Positions 17,649-29,823 are shown, counted from the stretch's first letter. The stretch is 64,000 bases of DNA from Marinococcus halotolerans DSM 16375 (GCF_000420725.1 NZ_ATVM01000003.1:1-64000), one strand, 5' to 3'. The notes: a model not told the origin generated them from the letters alone. Program-made: numbers and translations.

Positions 17649-17667
17649 GATAATGATTTTCAGTATC
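17649..17667 (-). promoter_or_regulatory. Fur box
   Basis: The 19-bp minus-strand site GATACTGAAAATCATTATC matches the classical Fur consensus at 17 of 19 positions. It lies 22 nt before the start codon of the siderophore-binding lipoprotein, where bound Fur would block initiation. Confidence 0.8.
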
Positions 17668-17701
17668 ACTATTGTAACGAAAAACAAAAGAGAAATCTAC
17701 A

Positions 17702-17732
17702 CAAAAAAGCCCCCGCACCGATGGCGGAGGCA
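17702..17732 (-). terminator. Terminator of rpoY-rnjA
   Basis: On the minus strand GCCTCCGC pairs with GCGGGGGC (one G-T) around CATCGGT and runs into six T residues, just after the rnjA stop codon. Confidence 0.85.
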
Positions 17733-17745
17733 GAGGCAAAGTGGT

Positions 17746-19413
17746 TCACACTTCCATAATAATAGGGAGAATCATTGGACGCCGTTTCGTGCGCTCGTAT
17801 AAATAAGGCGCCAGGCTGTCGATAATTTCTGATTTAATTTCAGACCATTGACTGGTTTTACGCTTCATCACTTCATCAAGATGCCTGCTTAATGTTTTCT
17901 GGGCATCGTTAATCAAATCTCCGGATTCACGCATATAAACGAAGCCGCGTGAAATTAAATCCGGGCCTGCTGAAACCTTAAAGTTTTTCATGTCGATGCT
18001 TACGACGACTACGACGAGTCCTTCTTCAGATAAAATGCGGCGGTCCCGGAGGACGATATTGCCAATGTCTCCGATACCGTGACCGTCGACATAAACCGCA
18101 CCGGAAGGCACCTTACCTACGACAGAGGCACTGTCCCGGGTCAGGGCGAGAACCTCACCATTTTCCATAATAAAGGAATTTTCGAGTGGCACGCCGCAGT
18201 CCCGGGCAAGTCTCGAGTGCATTTTCAGCATCCGGTATTCGCCGTGAATCGGCATGAAATATTTCGGACGCATTAAGCGCAGCATAAGCATCTGTTCCTG
18301 CTGGCTTCCGTGACCGGAAGTATGAATATTGTTCAGCGATCCGTGGATGACACGTGCGCCTGCCCGGTAGAGCTGGTTAATAATTTTGTGCACGGAAGTC
18401 GTATTTCCGGGAATAGGAGAGCTCGAGAATACGACAGTGTCTCCAGGAATAATCTGAATCTGACGGTGCGTGCCGTGGGCTACGCGGGAGAGGGCAGCCA
18501 TCGGTTCTCCCTGGCTTCCTGTACATAAAATGGCTGCCTGATCATCCGGCAGTTTATTTAGCTGGGAAGGCTCAACAAACGTTCCTTTTGGTGCATTAAT
18601 ATATCCGAGCTCCTGGCCAATCGTAATGGATGATTCCATACTGCGGCCGAATACAGCAATTTTACGCCCGTCTTTTACAGCAGCATCAACCGCCTTTTGA
18701 AGCCGGTAGATATTGGAAGCAAATGTAGCAAAGATGATTCTTCCTTTGGCCTGACGGAAGATGGAACGGATATTATCTCCGACTTTTCGTTCGGATACAG
18801 TAAAGCCTGGAACTTCCGCATTCGTGCTGTCCGAGAGCAGGCAGAGCACGCCTTTTTCGCCGATGTCAGCCATTTTGGCCAAATTGGCCGGTTCCCCTAC
18901 AGGAGTGAAATCGAATTTGAAATCTCCAGTATGGACGACATTTCCTTCTGGGGTGTGCACATTGATACCAAGAGAATCAGGAATACTATGGGTAGTCCGG
19001 AAAAAATCCACTTTTAAATGGTTGAAAGCAACAGGCTGGTCCTCCTGGATGGTATTTAATTTTGCTTTGCGTAAAAGCCCGCGTTCTTCGAGCTTTCCTT
19101 TTAACAGACCAATTGCCAATGGACCGCCGTAAATAGGGACGTTTAATTCTTTGAGCAGAAACGGCACGCCGCCGATATGGTCTTCATGCCCGTGGGTGAT
19201 AAAGACGCCTTTGATTTTTTCTTTGTTTCGCACCAGGTATGTGTAGTCGGGAATAACATAGTCGATTCCAAGCAGGTCATCTTCCGGGAACATGATTCCG
19301 GCATCGATGACTATTATTTCATCCTGGTATTGAACCACGTACGTATTTTTGCCGATTTCACCTAACCCGCCCAGGGCAAAAACAGCAACTTGATTTTGTT
19401 TTATTTGTTTCAT
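17746..19413 (-). CDS. rnjA: Ribonuclease J1
   Basis: A 555-residue metallo-beta-lactamase/beta-CASP nuclease with endonuclease and 5'-3' exonuclease activity, central to mRNA turnover and 16S maturation. The zinc-site motif [10 protein letters not shown] (residues 74-83), HTGDFKFDF and SDSTNAE are visible, as are the beta-CASP helicase-like segment [23 protein letters not shown] and the C-terminal dimerisation domain. It follows rpoY by three nt and is probably translated from the same mRNA. The ribosome site (GGAG, about 12 nt away) is poor, which fits coupling to rpoY. Confidence 0.97.
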   Translation of the reverse strand: MKQIKQNQVAVFALGGLGEIGKNTYVVQYQDEIIVIDAGIMFPEDDLLGIDYVIPDYTYLVRNKEKIKGVFITHGHEDHIGGVPFLLKELNVPIYGGPLAIGLLKGKLEERGLLRKAKLNTIQEDQPVAFNHLKVDFFRTTHSIPDSLGINVHTPEGNVVHTGDFKFDFTPVGEPANLAKMADIGEKGVLCLLSDSTNAEVPGFTVSERKVGDNIRSIFRQAKGRIIFATFASNIYRLQKAVDAAVKDGRKIAVFGRSMESSITIGQELGYINAPKGTFVEPSQLNKLPDDQAAILCTGSQGEPMAALSRVAHGTHRQIQIIPGDTVVFSSSPIPGNTTSVHKIINQLYRAGARVIHGSLNNIHTSGHGSQQEQMLMLRLMRPKYFMPIHGEYRMLKMHSRLARDCGVPLENSFIMENGEVLALTRDSASVVGKVPSGAVYVDGHGIGDIGNIVLRDRRILSEEGLVVVVVSIDMKNFKVSAGPDLISRGFVYMRESGDLINDAQKTLSRHLDEVMKRKTSQWSEIKSEIIDSLAPYLYERTKRRPMILPIIMEV

Positions 19414-19416
19414 ACG

Positions 19417-19626
19417 TTATAAATTCTCCACTTGGAAGTCTTCAGATCTTTTTTCGAATTCAAGCTGCTTGTCAGTAAGCCCCTGAACAAATTCAATGTT
19501 AAATTGCTTATCGGCGAGTTTGCGGCGGACTTCCCGCTCAGATTCTGCTTCTACGTATAGTGAATGAGTGTTCTCCCGTACAGGAGCTTCTGTAAAATTA
19601 TTTTGATAAAAAACTTTGTAAATCAT
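19417..19626 (-). CDS. rpoY: RNA polymerase epsilon subunit
   Basis: A 69-residue small acidic subunit that docks on the side of Firmicute RNA polymerase. The opening MIYKVFYQNN and the EAESEREVRRKLAD region match the RpoY (YkzG) family, and the length equals the B. subtilis protein. GGAGAG lies 9 nt before the ATG, and the in-frame upstream extension is rejected. The gene order rpoY-rnjA is the conserved Bacillus arrangement. Confidence 0.95.
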   Translation of the reverse strand: MIYKVFYQNNFTEAPVRENTHSLYVEAESEREVRRKLADKQFNIEFVQGLTDKQLEFEKRSEDFQVENL

Positions 19627-20111
19627 CGTAAATATCTCTCCTTCTTGAAATGTAAATGCGGCATTTATAGCTGCTGTAGAAAAAATGGTTTTTTGGCATA
19701 AACTAGTCCTGTAGATAGGAAAAAGCAAAATAATGCAGGAAGGACAGGAAGTAATCGTTGCAACAGACTGGCTGTTTAAACAAAAATGACTTCATATCCA
19801 GAGCGGCTCTACTCAGCTTCCGGCCAAAGAACTCAAGCTGAACAGCACCACAGTGTACGTACCAACCATTAATACTTCATATTATAAAGCATGAAACTGT
19901 TTTTTTCATCCTTTTAATCACTTCTGTCCAAAAATCATCCGGATTCAGGCCAGGAAAAAGACAAAAGAAAGTAACTATACGGGTACTAAAGAACCATGAT
20001 AGGATAGAAAGAGAATAATTTTCTATAAATGTATAAAATTTCTTTTATAGAAATTATTTCCAAACTAGTAACAGAGAAAGAAAGTATTACAGGAAAAAGA
20101 CTGAGAAGATG
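19627..20111. other. Long intergenic region between rpoY and def
   Basis: About 485 bases with no convincing gene. An 18-codon plus-strand ORF starts near 19734 but has only a weak, distant AGGA and no homology I recognise. Short inverted repeats (TCAGCTT ... AAGCTGA near 19816-19845) and AT-rich blocks are present. The rpoY-rnjA promoter must lie at its left edge. In B. subtilis ykrA occupies this position. Confidence 0.5.
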
Positions 20112-20146
20112 AAAAGAGCATCTTCCCGGAGGAAAACGCTCTTTTT
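20112..20146. terminator. Terminator downstream of def
   Basis: On the minus strand AAAGAGC-G-TTTTCC pairs with GGGAAGA-T-GCTCTTTT and runs into a T-rich stretch. The plus strand also reads GCTCTTTTT after the stem. Confidence 0.75.
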
Positions 20147-20151
20147 GCAGA

Positions 20152-20697
20152 CTATAGCTTGGGCAGCTCCCGTTTGTACTCGTCCTCGTAATCTTCAATA
20201 CGGTCGTAAAACATAACCCCGTTCAGGTGATCAATCTCGTGCTGGGCAACAATAGCCGGAAGCCCCCGGAGGCGCAGCTTCACCTCTTCGTTTTCAAGTG
20301 TCTGTGCTTTCAGTGTAATACGCGAATATCTAGGAACATTTCCGGGAACTTCCCGATCGACTGAAAGGCATCCTTCTCCGCCTTCCAAATGAGTTGTTTC
20401 TACAGAGTGGCTGAGGATTTTTGGGTTGATGAACCCGTAGCTGTAAAGCTCATCCTTGTCGTCGGTCACATGCATGGCAAACATTCTTTTATTAATGCCA
20501 AGCTGGGGTGCTGCCACGCCGACGCCGGAACGGAGCTCATATTTTTCAGCGGTTTCCTCGTCCTGGCTGTTTTTTAAGAAATCCAGCATTTCCTGCAGGG
20601 TATGCAGATCTTCAGCAGACGGAGGAACCGGGACTTCTTCAGATACTTTGCGGAGCGCTGGGCTTCCTTCACGCTTAATATCTTTCATTGTTAACAT
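20152..20697 (-). CDS. def: Peptide deformylase
   Basis: A 181-residue metalloenzyme that removes the formyl group from nascent N-terminal methionine. All three family motifs are intact: [15 protein letters not shown] and HEIDHLNG. The insertion between motifs and the length mark a type 2 (Gram-positive DefB/YkrB-like) enzyme. It is divergent from ykyA and precedes the pdh operon as in B. subtilis. GGAGG lies about 10 nt upstream. Confidence 0.96.
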   Translation of the reverse strand: MLTMKDIKREGSPALRKVSEEVPVPPSAEDLHTLQEMLDFLKNSQDEETAEKYELRSGVGVAAPQLGINKRMFAMHVTDDKDELYSYGFINPKILSHSVETTHLEGGEGCLSVDREVPGNVPRYSRITLKAQTLENEEVKLRLRGLPAIVAQHEIDHLNGVMFYDRIEDYEDEYKRELPKL

Positions 20698-20829
20698 GAA
20701 TCAACTGCCTCCAATCAAGCTTACATATGATAATCGTTAATAACAGTGTATTAGTATAGCAAAAAAAATTCAGCTAAAACAGCTTTAAAACGTGAATTGA
20801 CCGCAAAAAAATTTACAGGAGGAATACAT

Positions 20830-21480
20830 ATGTACAAATTGAACAAAAAAGTGACAGGAGCAGCAGTCGTTACGTTATCTGCTCTAGTGTTATCGGCATG
20901 CGGGTCTCCGGAGGGCAACATCCAGGATCAATGGAGTAAAGCAGCTGGAGCCGAAGAGGACTTTCCCGAAAAAGATGAAGAATTGACTGAACTGGCCAAG
21001 GAAGAACAAAGTACATTTGAAAATTTAACCTCCTATAAAGATGATGAGCAGAAAAAAATCGAGTCATCTGTAGAGGAAGCTGTAAGCTCGGTGAGCGAGC
21101 GTAAAGAATTAATGGAAAAAGAACAGGAAGAGATCAATCAGGCTTACGATGAAGCAATGGAAGCAGAGGAGCCTATTGAAAACTTGGAAGATGAAGAAAT
21201 GAGCGAAAAAGCAAAGCAGGCCCAGCAGGCAATGGAAAAGAGAAACGAAGCATTTAACGGTGTTCACGATGCTTACATGAAAGCAGCGGATAAAGAAATT
21301 GATATGTACGAATCATTTAACGATGAAAATTTAGAGCTTGAAGCACTCGAAGAACAGCTTGATACAATTAACAGCTCCTATGAAGAGGTGGAGAGCTACA
21401 GGAAAACATTTAATGCCGAAACGAAAGCATTCAATGAAGCTAAAAACACCTTCGGAGAAATGATGGAAGAAGAGAGCTAA
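20830..21480 (+). CDS. ykyA: YkyA-type cell-envelope lipoprotein
   Basis: A 216-residue lipoprotein with a signal peptide ending in the lipobox LSAC. It is followed by a strongly acidic, almost entirely helical, coiled-coil-forming body rich in Glu, Lys and Ala. It matches the YkyA putative cell-wall-binding lipoprotein in architecture and in position between deformylase and pdhA. AGGAGG is 6 nt before the start. The molecular role is not established. Confidence 0.85.
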   Translation: MYKLNKKVTGAAVVTLSALVLSACGSPEGNIQDQWSKAAGAEEDFPEKDEELTELAKEEQSTFENLTSYKDDEQKKIESSVEEAVSSVSERKELMEKEQEEINQAYDEAMEAEEPIENLEDEEMSEKAKQAQQAMEKRNEAFNGVHDAYMKAADKEIDMYESFNDENLELEALEEQLDTINSSYEEVESYRKTFNAETKAFNEAKNTFGEMMEEES

Positions 21481-23004
<1,524 letters not shown>

Positions 23005-23007
23005 GCC

Positions 23008-23985
23008 ATGGCGCAAATGACGATGATTCAAGCAATTACAGATGCAATGCGTACGGAACTGAAAAATGACGAGAACGTACTCGTCTATGGTGAAGACGTG
23101 GGCCAGAACGGCGGTGTTTTCCGTGCTACGGAAGGACTGCAGGACGAATTTGGTGAAGAGCGTGTATTTGATACACCGCTCGCAGAATCTGGTATCGGGG
23201 GCTTAACGCTCGGTTTGGCTGTTACGGGCTTCCGTCCGGTAATGGAAATCCAGTTTTTCGGCTTCGTATTTGAAACAATGGACGAAGTTGTCGGCCAGAT
23301 TGCACGTCTGCGCTACCGCACAGGCGGCAAATACGGTGCGCCTGTAACGATCCGTACACCATACGGCGGCGGAGTGAAAACTCCGGAGCTGCACGCAGAC
23401 AGTCTGGAAGGCATTATTGCGCAGTCCCCGGGCATCTCCGTTGTTATTCCGTCGACTCCTTACGATGCAAAAGGATTGCTTATTTCTGCTATCCGCAGCA
23501 ATGACCCGGTCTTTTACCTCGAGCACATGAAGCTGTACCGTTCTTTCCGGGAAGAAGTACCGGAAGAAGAATATACAGTTGAAATCGGCAAAGCGGACGT
23601 GAAGCGTGAAGGAAAGGACGTTACCCTGATTGCTTACGGCGCTATGGTACACACATGCCTGAAAGCAGCTGATCAGCTTGCAGAGGAAGGATACGAAGCA
23701 GAAGTTATTGACCTCCGTACTGTCAGCCCGATCGATATGGACACCATTGTTGAATCCGTGAAAAAAACCAACCGCGCTGTCATGGTGCAGGAAGCGCAAA
23801 GGCAGGCAGGCGTCGGATCCAACGTTATGGCCGATCTCAATGAGCGTGCGATTCTTCACCTGGAAGCACCGGTTCTTCGTGTAGCAGCTCCTGACACTGT
23901 TTTCCCATTTGCTGCGGCTGAAGACGTATGGCTGCCAAATGAAAATGACGTTATTGAAAAAGCGAAAGCAGTACTCAACTTCTAA
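23008..23985 (+). CDS. pdhB: Pyruvate dehydrogenase E1 beta subunit
   Basis: A 325-residue partner of PdhA that completes the E1 heterotetramer. Transketolase-type pyrimidine-binding domain residues are visible ([42 protein letters not shown]). The C-terminal domain begins around residue 195 ([18 protein letters not shown]). A stable hairpin follows in the 88-nt gap to pdhC. Confidence 0.97.
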   Translation: MAQMTMIQAITDAMRTELKNDENVLVYGEDVGQNGGVFRATEGLQDEFGEERVFDTPLAESGIGGLTLGLAVTGFRPVMEIQFFGFVFETMDEVVGQIARLRYRTGGKYGAPVTIRTPYGGGVKTPELHADSLEGIIAQSPGISVVIPSTPYDAKGLLISAIRSNDPVFYLEHMKLYRSFREEVPEEEYTVEIGKADVKREGKDVTLIAYGAMVHTCLKAADQLAEEGYEAEVIDLRTVSPIDMDTIVESVKKTNRAVMVQEAQRQAGVGSNVMADLNERAILHLEAPVLRVAAPDTVFPFAAAEDVWLPNENDVIEKAKAVLNF

Positions 23986-24000
23986 ATTTTAAATGACTGC

Positions 24001-24029
24001 AACAGGTTGATGGATGAAATCAACCTGTT
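24001..24029 (+). other. Hairpin in the pdhB-pdhC gap
   Basis: AACAGGTTGA at 24001-24010 pairs perfectly with TCAACCTGTT at 24020-24029 over a 9-nt loop. Only three T residues follow, so it is not a convincing terminator. It may be a stability or processing element that sets the ratio of E1 to E2/E3 messages. Confidence 0.6.
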
Positions 24030-24073
24030 TGCTACGCGTATTATCGAATGTAAACTAAAAGGAGGCATTTGTT

Positions 24074-25432
24074 TTGGCTTATGAATTTAAACTTCCCGAT
24101 ATTGGTGAGGGAATTCACGAAGGCGAGATCGTTTCATGGCAGGTTAAGCCCGGCGATGAGATCAAAGAAGATGACGTGCTCTGTGAAGTACAAAACGATA
24201 AAGCAGTTGTGGAAATCCCTTCTCCAGTAGACGGAAAAGTTTTAGAACTGAAAGTGGATGAAGGCACAACAACTACCGTCGGTGAAGTGATTCTCACTAT
24301 CGATGATGGCAGCGGCGAGGAAGCTCCTTCAGACGACTCTGCGGAAGATGCATCCGGGGATGAGAGTGCGGAAGGTAAATCGGAAAGAGACGAGCAGGAA
24401 CAGAATGACGCTCAGCCGGCTTCCACAGAAGCGGAAAAAGAAAGCCCGACACCAGCAGGCGGCGAAAGTGCCAGTACTTCAGGAGAAGCGGATGTAGATG
24501 AAAACGCACGCGTTATCGCCATGCCGTCTGTCCGCAAATACGCGCGTGAAAACGACGTAACAATTCAAAAAGTCAAAGGGACGGGCAAAAACGGACGTAT
24601 TCTTCGTGAAGACATTGACGCATTCCTGAGCGGCGATCAGTCAGCGGAAGAAGAAACAACAGAAGCTGCTTCCGACGCTGAAGAAAGCAAAACAGCAGCG
24701 AGTGCAGCAGCACCTTCCCAGGATCAGGGCGCTATGGAAGAGCGCGTGCCGCTTAAAGGTATCCGTAAAGCTATCGCTCAAAAAATGGTACAATCAAAAC
24801 AGACGGCTCCACACGTTACTCATATGGACGAAGTGGACGTCAGTGCGCTGGTTGACCACCGTAAAAAATTCAAGCCAATGGCTGCAGAGCAGGACATCAA
24901 GCTTACGTACTTGCCGTACGTAGTAAAAGCCCTGACTTCCGCCATTCGTAAGTTCCCTGTATTGAATGCTTCTATCGACGATGAAGCTTCTGAAATCGTT
25001 TATAAGCATTACTTCAATATCGGCATTGCAGCTGATACAGAGCAGGGACTTGTCGTACCAGTTGTTAAAGACACGGATCGCAAGCCAATCTTTACTCTGG
25101 CCGACGAAATCAACGCACTTGCTACAAAAGCAAGAGACGGAAAGCTTTCCTCAGCTGAAATGAGTGGTGGTTCCGCTACAATTTCGAACCTGGGATCTGC
25201 GAAAGGTGCTTTCTTTACTCCGGTCATCAATCATCCGGAAGTAGCTATTCTTGGTATTGGCCGTATTGAAGAAAAAGCGGTAGTACGCGACGGTGAAATT
25301 GTTGCTGCGCCAATGCTTGCTCTTTCCTTAAGCTATGACCACCGCCTGATTGATGGTATGACAGCACAGCATGCATTAAATCACATCAAACGCTTGTTAA
25401 ATGAACCAGAACTAATCTCAATGGAGGGATAA
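24074..25432 (+). CDS. pdhC: Pyruvate dehydrogenase E2, dihydrolipoyl acetyltransferase
   Basis: A 452-residue core of the complex. It has one lipoyl domain (residues 1-80, lipoylated Lys43 in VQNDKAVVE), then a long acidic Ala/Pro/Glu linker. A peripheral-subunit-binding domain follows (about 150-185, [13 protein letters not shown] ... [12 protein letters not shown]). A second linker leads to the catalytic domain with [10 protein letters not shown] at the active-site His. The start is TTG, with AAAGGAGG eight nt upstream. Linkers are unusually rich in Glu and Asp, as in a halophile. Confidence 0.96.
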   Translation: MAYEFKLPDIGEGIHEGEIVSWQVKPGDEIKEDDVLCEVQNDKAVVEIPSPVDGKVLELKVDEGTTTTVGEVILTIDDGSGEEAPSDDSAEDASGDESAEGKSERDEQEQNDAQPASTEAEKESPTPAGGESASTSGEADVDENARVIAMPSVRKYARENDVTIQKVKGTGKNGRILREDIDAFLSGDQSAEEETTEAASDAEESKTAASAAAPSQDQGAMEERVPLKGIRKAIAQKMVQSKQTAPHVTHMDEVDVSALVDHRKKFKPMAAEQDIKLTYLPYVVKALTSAIRKFPVLNASIDDEASEIVYKHYFNIGIAADTEQGLVVPVVKDTDRKPIFTLADEINALATKARDGKLSSAEMSGGSATISNLGSAKGAFFTPVINHPEVAILGIGRIEEKAVVRDGEIVAAPMLALSLSYDHRLIDGMTAQHALNHIKRLLNEPELISMEG

Positions 25433-25435
25433 TTC

Positions 25436-26851
25436 ATGGTAGTAGGAGATTTTGCAGAAGAAATTGACACGCTAGTTGTAGGTGCCGGTCCGGGTGGCTA
25501 TGTTGCAGCCATCCGTGCCGCCCAGCTTGGACAAAAAGTAACGATCATAGAAAAAGGAAATCTGGGCGGGGTCTGCTTAAACGTAGGCTGCGTACCGTCC
25601 AAAGCATTAATCCAGGCGGGGCACCGTTTTCACGAAGCCAACGAAGGCGCTGAAAATATGGGTATCACCTCGAAGGGTGCTGAGGTAGATTTCACGAAAG
25701 TACAGGAGTGGAAAGGCAGCGTCGTTGAAAAGCTTACTGGCGGTGTTGAATCTCTTCTGAAAGCAAACAAGGTAAACATTGTAAAAGGTGAAGCTTATTT
25801 CTCCGACAAGGATCAGGTAAAAGTTTCTACGGATGAATACAGTTCCCAGACGTATAAATTTAACAACTGCATCATTGCTACGGGCTCCCGTCCGGTGGAA
25901 CTCAAGCCGCTTCCTTTCGGGAAACGTGTACTTGATTCCACTGGCGGCTTAAACCTCGAAGAAATTCCGAAAAGCATGATTGTGGTCGGTGGCGGCTACA
26001 TCGGCATCGAGATGGCTGGAGCGTACGCAAACCTTGGTACAGAGGTTACTGTGCTTGAAGGAGAAAATCGTATTCTTTCCCAGGGCTTTGAAAAGCAGAT
26101 GACTCAGCCGGTGCAAAAGAAATTAAAAGCACAGGGCGTGGATATTCAAACCGAAGCATTTGCGCAGGGCGTTGAGGAATCTGAGGACAGTGTAACCTTG
26201 ACAGCTGAAGTAAAAGGCGAAGAAAAAACGTTTGAAGCAGAATATGTACTCGTTGCTGTTGGACGCCGTCCAAATACAGAAGAGCTGGGACTTGAGCAGA
26301 TTGGCGTAGAGATCGGTGAACGCGGCCTGATTCAGGTGGACGAGCAGTCCCGTACAAGTGTAGATAATATCTACGCAATCGGTGACATCGTACCTGGCCT
26401 CCCGCTTGCTCATAAAGCTTCCTACGAAGCGAAAGTAGCTGCAGAAGCCATCGCAGGTGAAGCAGCAGCAGTCGATTATCTCGGCATGCCAATGGTGGTT
26501 TTCTCAGATCCGGAGCTTGCAAGCGTTGGATATACAGAAGAAGATGCGAAAGAAGCAGGCTTTGATGTAAAATCTGCGAAGTTCCCGTTCCAGGCGAACG
26601 GACGGGCGTTGTCTCTGGACGTCTCTGAAGGCTTCATGAAGCTTATTACACGCAAGGATGATGGATTAGTCATCGGGGCTCAAATCGTTGGTCCTAACGC
26701 TTCTGACATGATTGCAGAAGCAGGTCTGGCAATTGAAGCAGGTATGACAGCAGAAGATGTAGCGATGACCGTTCATGCTCACCCAACGTTAGGCGAGATT
26801 ACAATGGAAACAGCAGAAGCAGCACTTGGAATGCCAATTCACATCACGTAA
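25436..26851 (+). CDS. pdhD: Dihydrolipoamide dehydrogenase E3
   Basis: A 471-residue FAD flavoprotein that reoxidises dihydrolipoamide with NAD+. The FAD-binding [17 protein letters not shown] and the redox disulfide [16 protein letters not shown] are visible. So are the NAD-binding [19 protein letters not shown] and the C-terminal HAHPTLGE catalytic dyad. It is the last gene of the pdh operon, 3 nt after pdhC, and probably also serves other 2-oxoacid complexes. Confidence 0.97.
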   Translation: MVVGDFAEEIDTLVVGAGPGGYVAAIRAAQLGQKVTIIEKGNLGGVCLNVGCVPSKALIQAGHRFHEANEGAENMGITSKGAEVDFTKVQEWKGSVVEKLTGGVESLLKANKVNIVKGEAYFSDKDQVKVSTDEYSSQTYKFNNCIIATGSRPVELKPLPFGKRVLDSTGGLNLEEIPKSMIVVGGGYIGIEMAGAYANLGTEVTVLEGENRILSQGFEKQMTQPVQKKLKAQGVDIQTEAFAQGVEESEDSVTLTAEVKGEEKTFEAEYVLVAVGRRPNTEELGLEQIGVEIGERGLIQVDEQSRTSVDNIYAIGDIVPGLPLAHKASYEAKVAAEAIAGEAAAVDYLGMPMVVFSDPELASVGYTEEDAKEAGFDVKSAKFPFQANGRALSLDVSEGFMKLITRKDDGLVIGAQIVGPNASDMIAEAGLAIEAGMTAEDVAMTVHAHPTLGEITMETAEAALGMPIHIT

Positions 26852-26863
26852 TAAAAATAAGAA

Positions 26864-26894
26864 GGCCACGGCTTATCACAGCCGTGGCTTTTTT
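26864..26894 (+). terminator. Terminator of the pdh operon
   Basis: GGCCACGGCT pairs with AGCCGTGGCT(T) around TATCAC, followed by six T residues. Confidence 0.9.
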
Positions 26895-26930
26895 CGTATA
26901 AGGGAGAAGGGCTGTCACTCGCGGCAGCAT

Positions 26931-26966
26931 AATAAAATCCCCGGCACTTGAGGCCGGGGATTTCTT
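26931..26966 (-). terminator. Terminator of the BCCT transporter gene
   Basis: AAATCCCCGGC pairs perfectly with GCCGGGGATTT around a short loop. On the minus strand it is followed by TATT, on the plus strand by CTTAATTT. Confidence 0.85.
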
Positions 26967-26980
26967 AATTTGTTTAGAAG

Positions 26981-28582
26981 CTACTCTTTGCCAGTCAGAT
27001 CTTTTCGAAGTTCTTCCTGCTCTTTGCGAAGCTGTTCACGTTCGCGGCGGGAAAGCCCTGTTTCATCATCCTGGCGCAGCTTGCGTTCTTTATTAAGAAT
27101 GGTGCGGTCAGTCTGGAGAGCTTTTAACAGCGATACACACATTAAGATCATGATGATGGTAAACGGCAGGGCCGCAATGGTCATAACAATCTGTATGCCG
27201 CCAATACCTCCGGAAGCGAGCAGCATTGCTGCGGAGCCGGAGATAACAAGTCCCCAGATGAATTTAATGGAAACCGGTGGATTCAAGCTTCCGTTCGTCG
27301 TCTGCATCCCCAGCACAAACGTTGCGGAGTCTGCAGAGGTAATGAAAAAGCTCATAATTAAAAGCAATGCTATGATACCTGTAATTGCTCCGAAAGGAAG
27401 GGTGTCAAGCAGACCGAACAGAGCAATCTCATCACTCTGACTTGTCATTAACTCATAAAGGCCGCCGTTTTGGGCATTGTCTTCAGCAATACCGGTGGTC
27501 GCAAAAACGGCGAACCATACGAATGAAAAGAGCGACGGCACGAGCAGAACGCCGGTAATAAATTCACGGATTGTCCGGCCGCGGGATACACGGGCAATAA
27601 AGGTTCCGACAAACGGCGCCCAGGCAATCCACCAGGCCCAGTAGAATACTGTCCAGGAGTCGAGCCAAGCACGATCGCCAGTATATTCATACGTGGTAAA
27701 GCTTTGATCCGGAAGATTTTGGATATAATTACCAATACCACCAGTGAAAGAGTTTAGAATGCTGGTCGTTGGCCCGGCAAAGAGCACAAACAGCATCAGT
27801 ACTGCCGCTAAAGCTATGTTTGCCCAGCTTAGGTAACGGATGCCTTTATTCAAGCCTGTAGTAGCCGATGCAAGATAAAGAATGGTAAAGATTAAAATAA
27901 TAATCAACTGCGTCGGCAGGTCGTTATTAATTCCTGCAAAAATATAACTTAACCCGCCGTTTACCTGAGTGGCCCCAAATCCTAGAGACTGGGCAACACC
28001 AAAAATAGTGGCGAATACTGCAATAAAGTTGATTAAAGTACCTATCCATCCATCTACGCGGTCACCGAGAAGCGGCCGGAAAGCCGAGCTTATAATTCCT
28101 GGTGCGTTGTGGCGAAACTGGAAATAGGCAAGGGCGAGCGCTACCACTGAATAAATCGCCCATGGGTGCAGCCCCCAGTGGAAAAACGAAAGACGAATTG
28201 AGTCAGACGCAGCCGCCTGGGTTTCGGGTTCTGCTTCCGGGGCACCGTAATAGTGATAAAGCGGCTCAGCAACTCCCCAGTATACAAGGCCGATCCCCAT
28301 ACCGGCTGTAAATAGAAACGCAAACCATGTTAAGTAACTGTACTCCGGTCGTTCGTCCGGTTTCCCTAAACGAATTTTTCCGTATGGACTGAAGACTAAG
28401 TAAATACAAAAGATAACGAAAGACGTTGCGGATATTAGATAAAACCATCCGAGATTAGTAACAATCCATCCCTGGATCTCACCGGTCACTGTATTTAAAT
28501 TTCCTGGCGTGACAACACCCCAGATGATTACCGCAAGCGCCGCTATCAGGGTCACAAAAAAGACGCTTGTTAATTTTCTCAT
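26981..28582 (-). CDS. Glycine betaine/choline-type BCCT transporter
   Basis: A 533-residue twelve-helix secondary carrier of the betaine-choline-carnitine family, most like OpuD. The signature WWIAWAPFVGTFIARVSRGRTIREF (substrate-site Trp cluster) and the Gly-rich helix FTAGMGIGLVYWGVAEPLYHY are clear. The GMGIG form of that helix is the sodium-coupled betaine type. The C-terminal tail is highly charged (Arg/Glu/Lys), as in osmosensing members such as BetP and OpuD. It imports compatible solutes under high salt. The ribosome site (AAGGTGG) is rather far from the ATG. Confidence 0.93.
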   Translation of the reverse strand: MRKLTSVFFVTLIAALAVIIWGVVTPGNLNTVTGEIQGWIVTNLGWFYLISATSFVIFCIYLVFSPYGKIRLGKPDERPEYSYLTWFAFLFTAGMGIGLVYWGVAEPLYHYYGAPEAEPETQAAASDSIRLSFFHWGLHPWAIYSVVALALAYFQFRHNAPGIISSAFRPLLGDRVDGWIGTLINFIAVFATIFGVAQSLGFGATQVNGGLSYIFAGINNDLPTQLIIILIFTILYLASATTGLNKGIRYLSWANIALAAVLMLFVLFAGPTTSILNSFTGGIGNYIQNLPDQSFTTYEYTGDRAWLDSWTVFYWAWWIAWAPFVGTFIARVSRGRTIREFITGVLLVPSLFSFVWFAVFATTGIAEDNAQNGGLYELMTSQSDEIALFGLLDTLPFGAITGIIALLLIMSFFITSADSATFVLGMQTTNGSLNPPVSIKFIWGLVISGSAAMLLASGGIGGIQIVMTIAALPFTIIMILMCVSLLKALQTDRTILNKERKLRQDDETGLSRREREQLRKEQEELRKDLTGKE

Positions 28583-28959
28583 GACTTTTTACATTCCACC
28601 TTTCTTTTAGCGGGATATTCGATTTTTAGGCAGCGGTACTCGGCAAAAGAGGGGATAGTTGCAATTTCAGTAAGCAAGTACATACCTATTTAAAAAATGA
28701 CAACGATGATTATTATAACACTCATAACTTCATACGCAACCAACACGTACGAATAATCTATACCCTAAACCTAGGCCTCCAAACCCAGAAGCCTTCATAT
28801 ATTAATGTTAAAAAATACCTACAGGTAATAAGCAGCGTTAATATTTCCATTCAAACGTTACTATTAACATTTTATAGAAAATTTTTAGACTTTTAGCCCT
28901 GCCTTTACAGAAATTTTGCTAAAATATAAAAGGGAATAATTAAACAGGGGGAGTCCGGG
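28583..28959. other. AT-rich divergent intergenic region
   Basis: About 377 bases between divergent genes, with no ORF worth reporting. A minus-strand TTGTCA near 28708 could serve the BCCT gene, and TTTACA near 28907 with TAAAAT/TATAAA could serve the deacetylase. GTTAATA and TATTAAC form an inverted repeat near 28837-28868. None of these is decisive. Confidence 0.35.
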
Positions 28960-29784
28960 TTGAAAAAAATGTTAATATTATCATCGCTGGCAGCGCTTCT
29001 TGCAGGATGTTCGAATGCTGGAGAAGATAATGCAGATGCAGAACAGAAGGAAAAAGCAGGTACTGCAGCCCAGGAAGAAAACCAGGACCAGAATGAGAAA
29101 AAAGAGGAGCAGAAAGAGCAAAAAGATCAAAAAGCAGCGGGCTCAAAGGAGGAAGAAGTGACTTATAAAGTTAACGAAGCAAACTGGACGATCCAGTCAG
29201 AGGAAAGCGAAGGCGATGAAGTTCTTCTTACGTTTGATGATGCTCCGGACGGAAATGCTGTAAAAATCGCGGAGACTTTAGCAGAAAACAAGGTGCCGGC
29301 TATCTTTTTTGTTAATGGAATGTTTCTAAAAGATGAAGAAGGAAGAAATGCCCTGAAGCGAATAAACGATATGGGATTTGCAATAGGTAATCATACGACT
29401 ACCCACGCCTCGCTTCCGGATTTATCAGAGGAGGAACAGCTGGAAGAATTAAAAGAAACCGATGAACTTGTAAAAGAAATAACCGGGGAAAAGCCGGCAT
29501 TCTTCCGTGCACCATTCGGGCAGAATACTTCATTTAGTGACGAATACGTCAAAAATAATGGCATGATAAAAATGAATTGGACGTACGGGTATGATTTTGA
29601 GACTGAATACCAGAATGCAGAGGCACTTACGGATATTACACTGAATACGGAACTGTTAACGGACGGTGCAAATATTCTTATGCACGACCGGGAATGGACG
29701 AAAGAAGCGCTCGGCCCAATTATCGAAGGATTTAATGAGAAGGGCTATTCCTTTATTGATCCCCAATATATAGAAAAAGAGTAG
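28960..29784 (+). CDS. Polysaccharide deacetylase lipoprotein (NodB domain)
   Basis: A 274-residue lipoprotein with lipobox LLAGC, then a very charged Glu/Gln/Lys linker (residues 22-65) and a NodB homology domain. Motif 1 is LLTFDDAPDG (catalytic Asp pair), motif 2 is GNHTTTHASL (metal His pair), motif 3 is FFRAPFGQNT and motif 5 is ILMHDREWT. All key residues are present, so it should be an active carbohydrate N- or O-deacetylase at the cell surface, perhaps acting on peptidoglycan. The start is TTG, with AGGGGGAG upstream. Confidence 0.9.
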   Translation: MKKMLILSSLAALLAGCSNAGEDNADAEQKEKAGTAAQEENQDQNEKKEEQKEQKDQKAAGSKEEEVTYKVNEANWTIQSEESEGDEVLLTFDDAPDGNAVKIAETLAENKVPAIFFVNGMFLKDEEGRNALKRINDMGFAIGNHTTTHASLPDLSEEEQLEELKETDELVKEITGEKPAFFRAPFGQNTSFSDEYVKNNGMIKMNWTYGYDFETEYQNAEALTDITLNTELLTDGANILMHDREWTKEALGPIIEGFNEKGYSFIDPQYIEKE

Positions 29785-29823
29785 AAAAATGCTTGATACA
29801 GATGCTTTTTATGTCGAATTTTG

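Noticed and set aside
19734-19790. 18-codon plus-strand ORF in the rpoY-def gap
   Set aside because: Weak and distant ribosome site and no recognised relative; too short to support.
28583-28959. Short inverted repeats as possible regulator sites in the BCCT/deacetylase gap
   Set aside because: AT-rich sequence gives such repeats by chance, and none matches a known operator.
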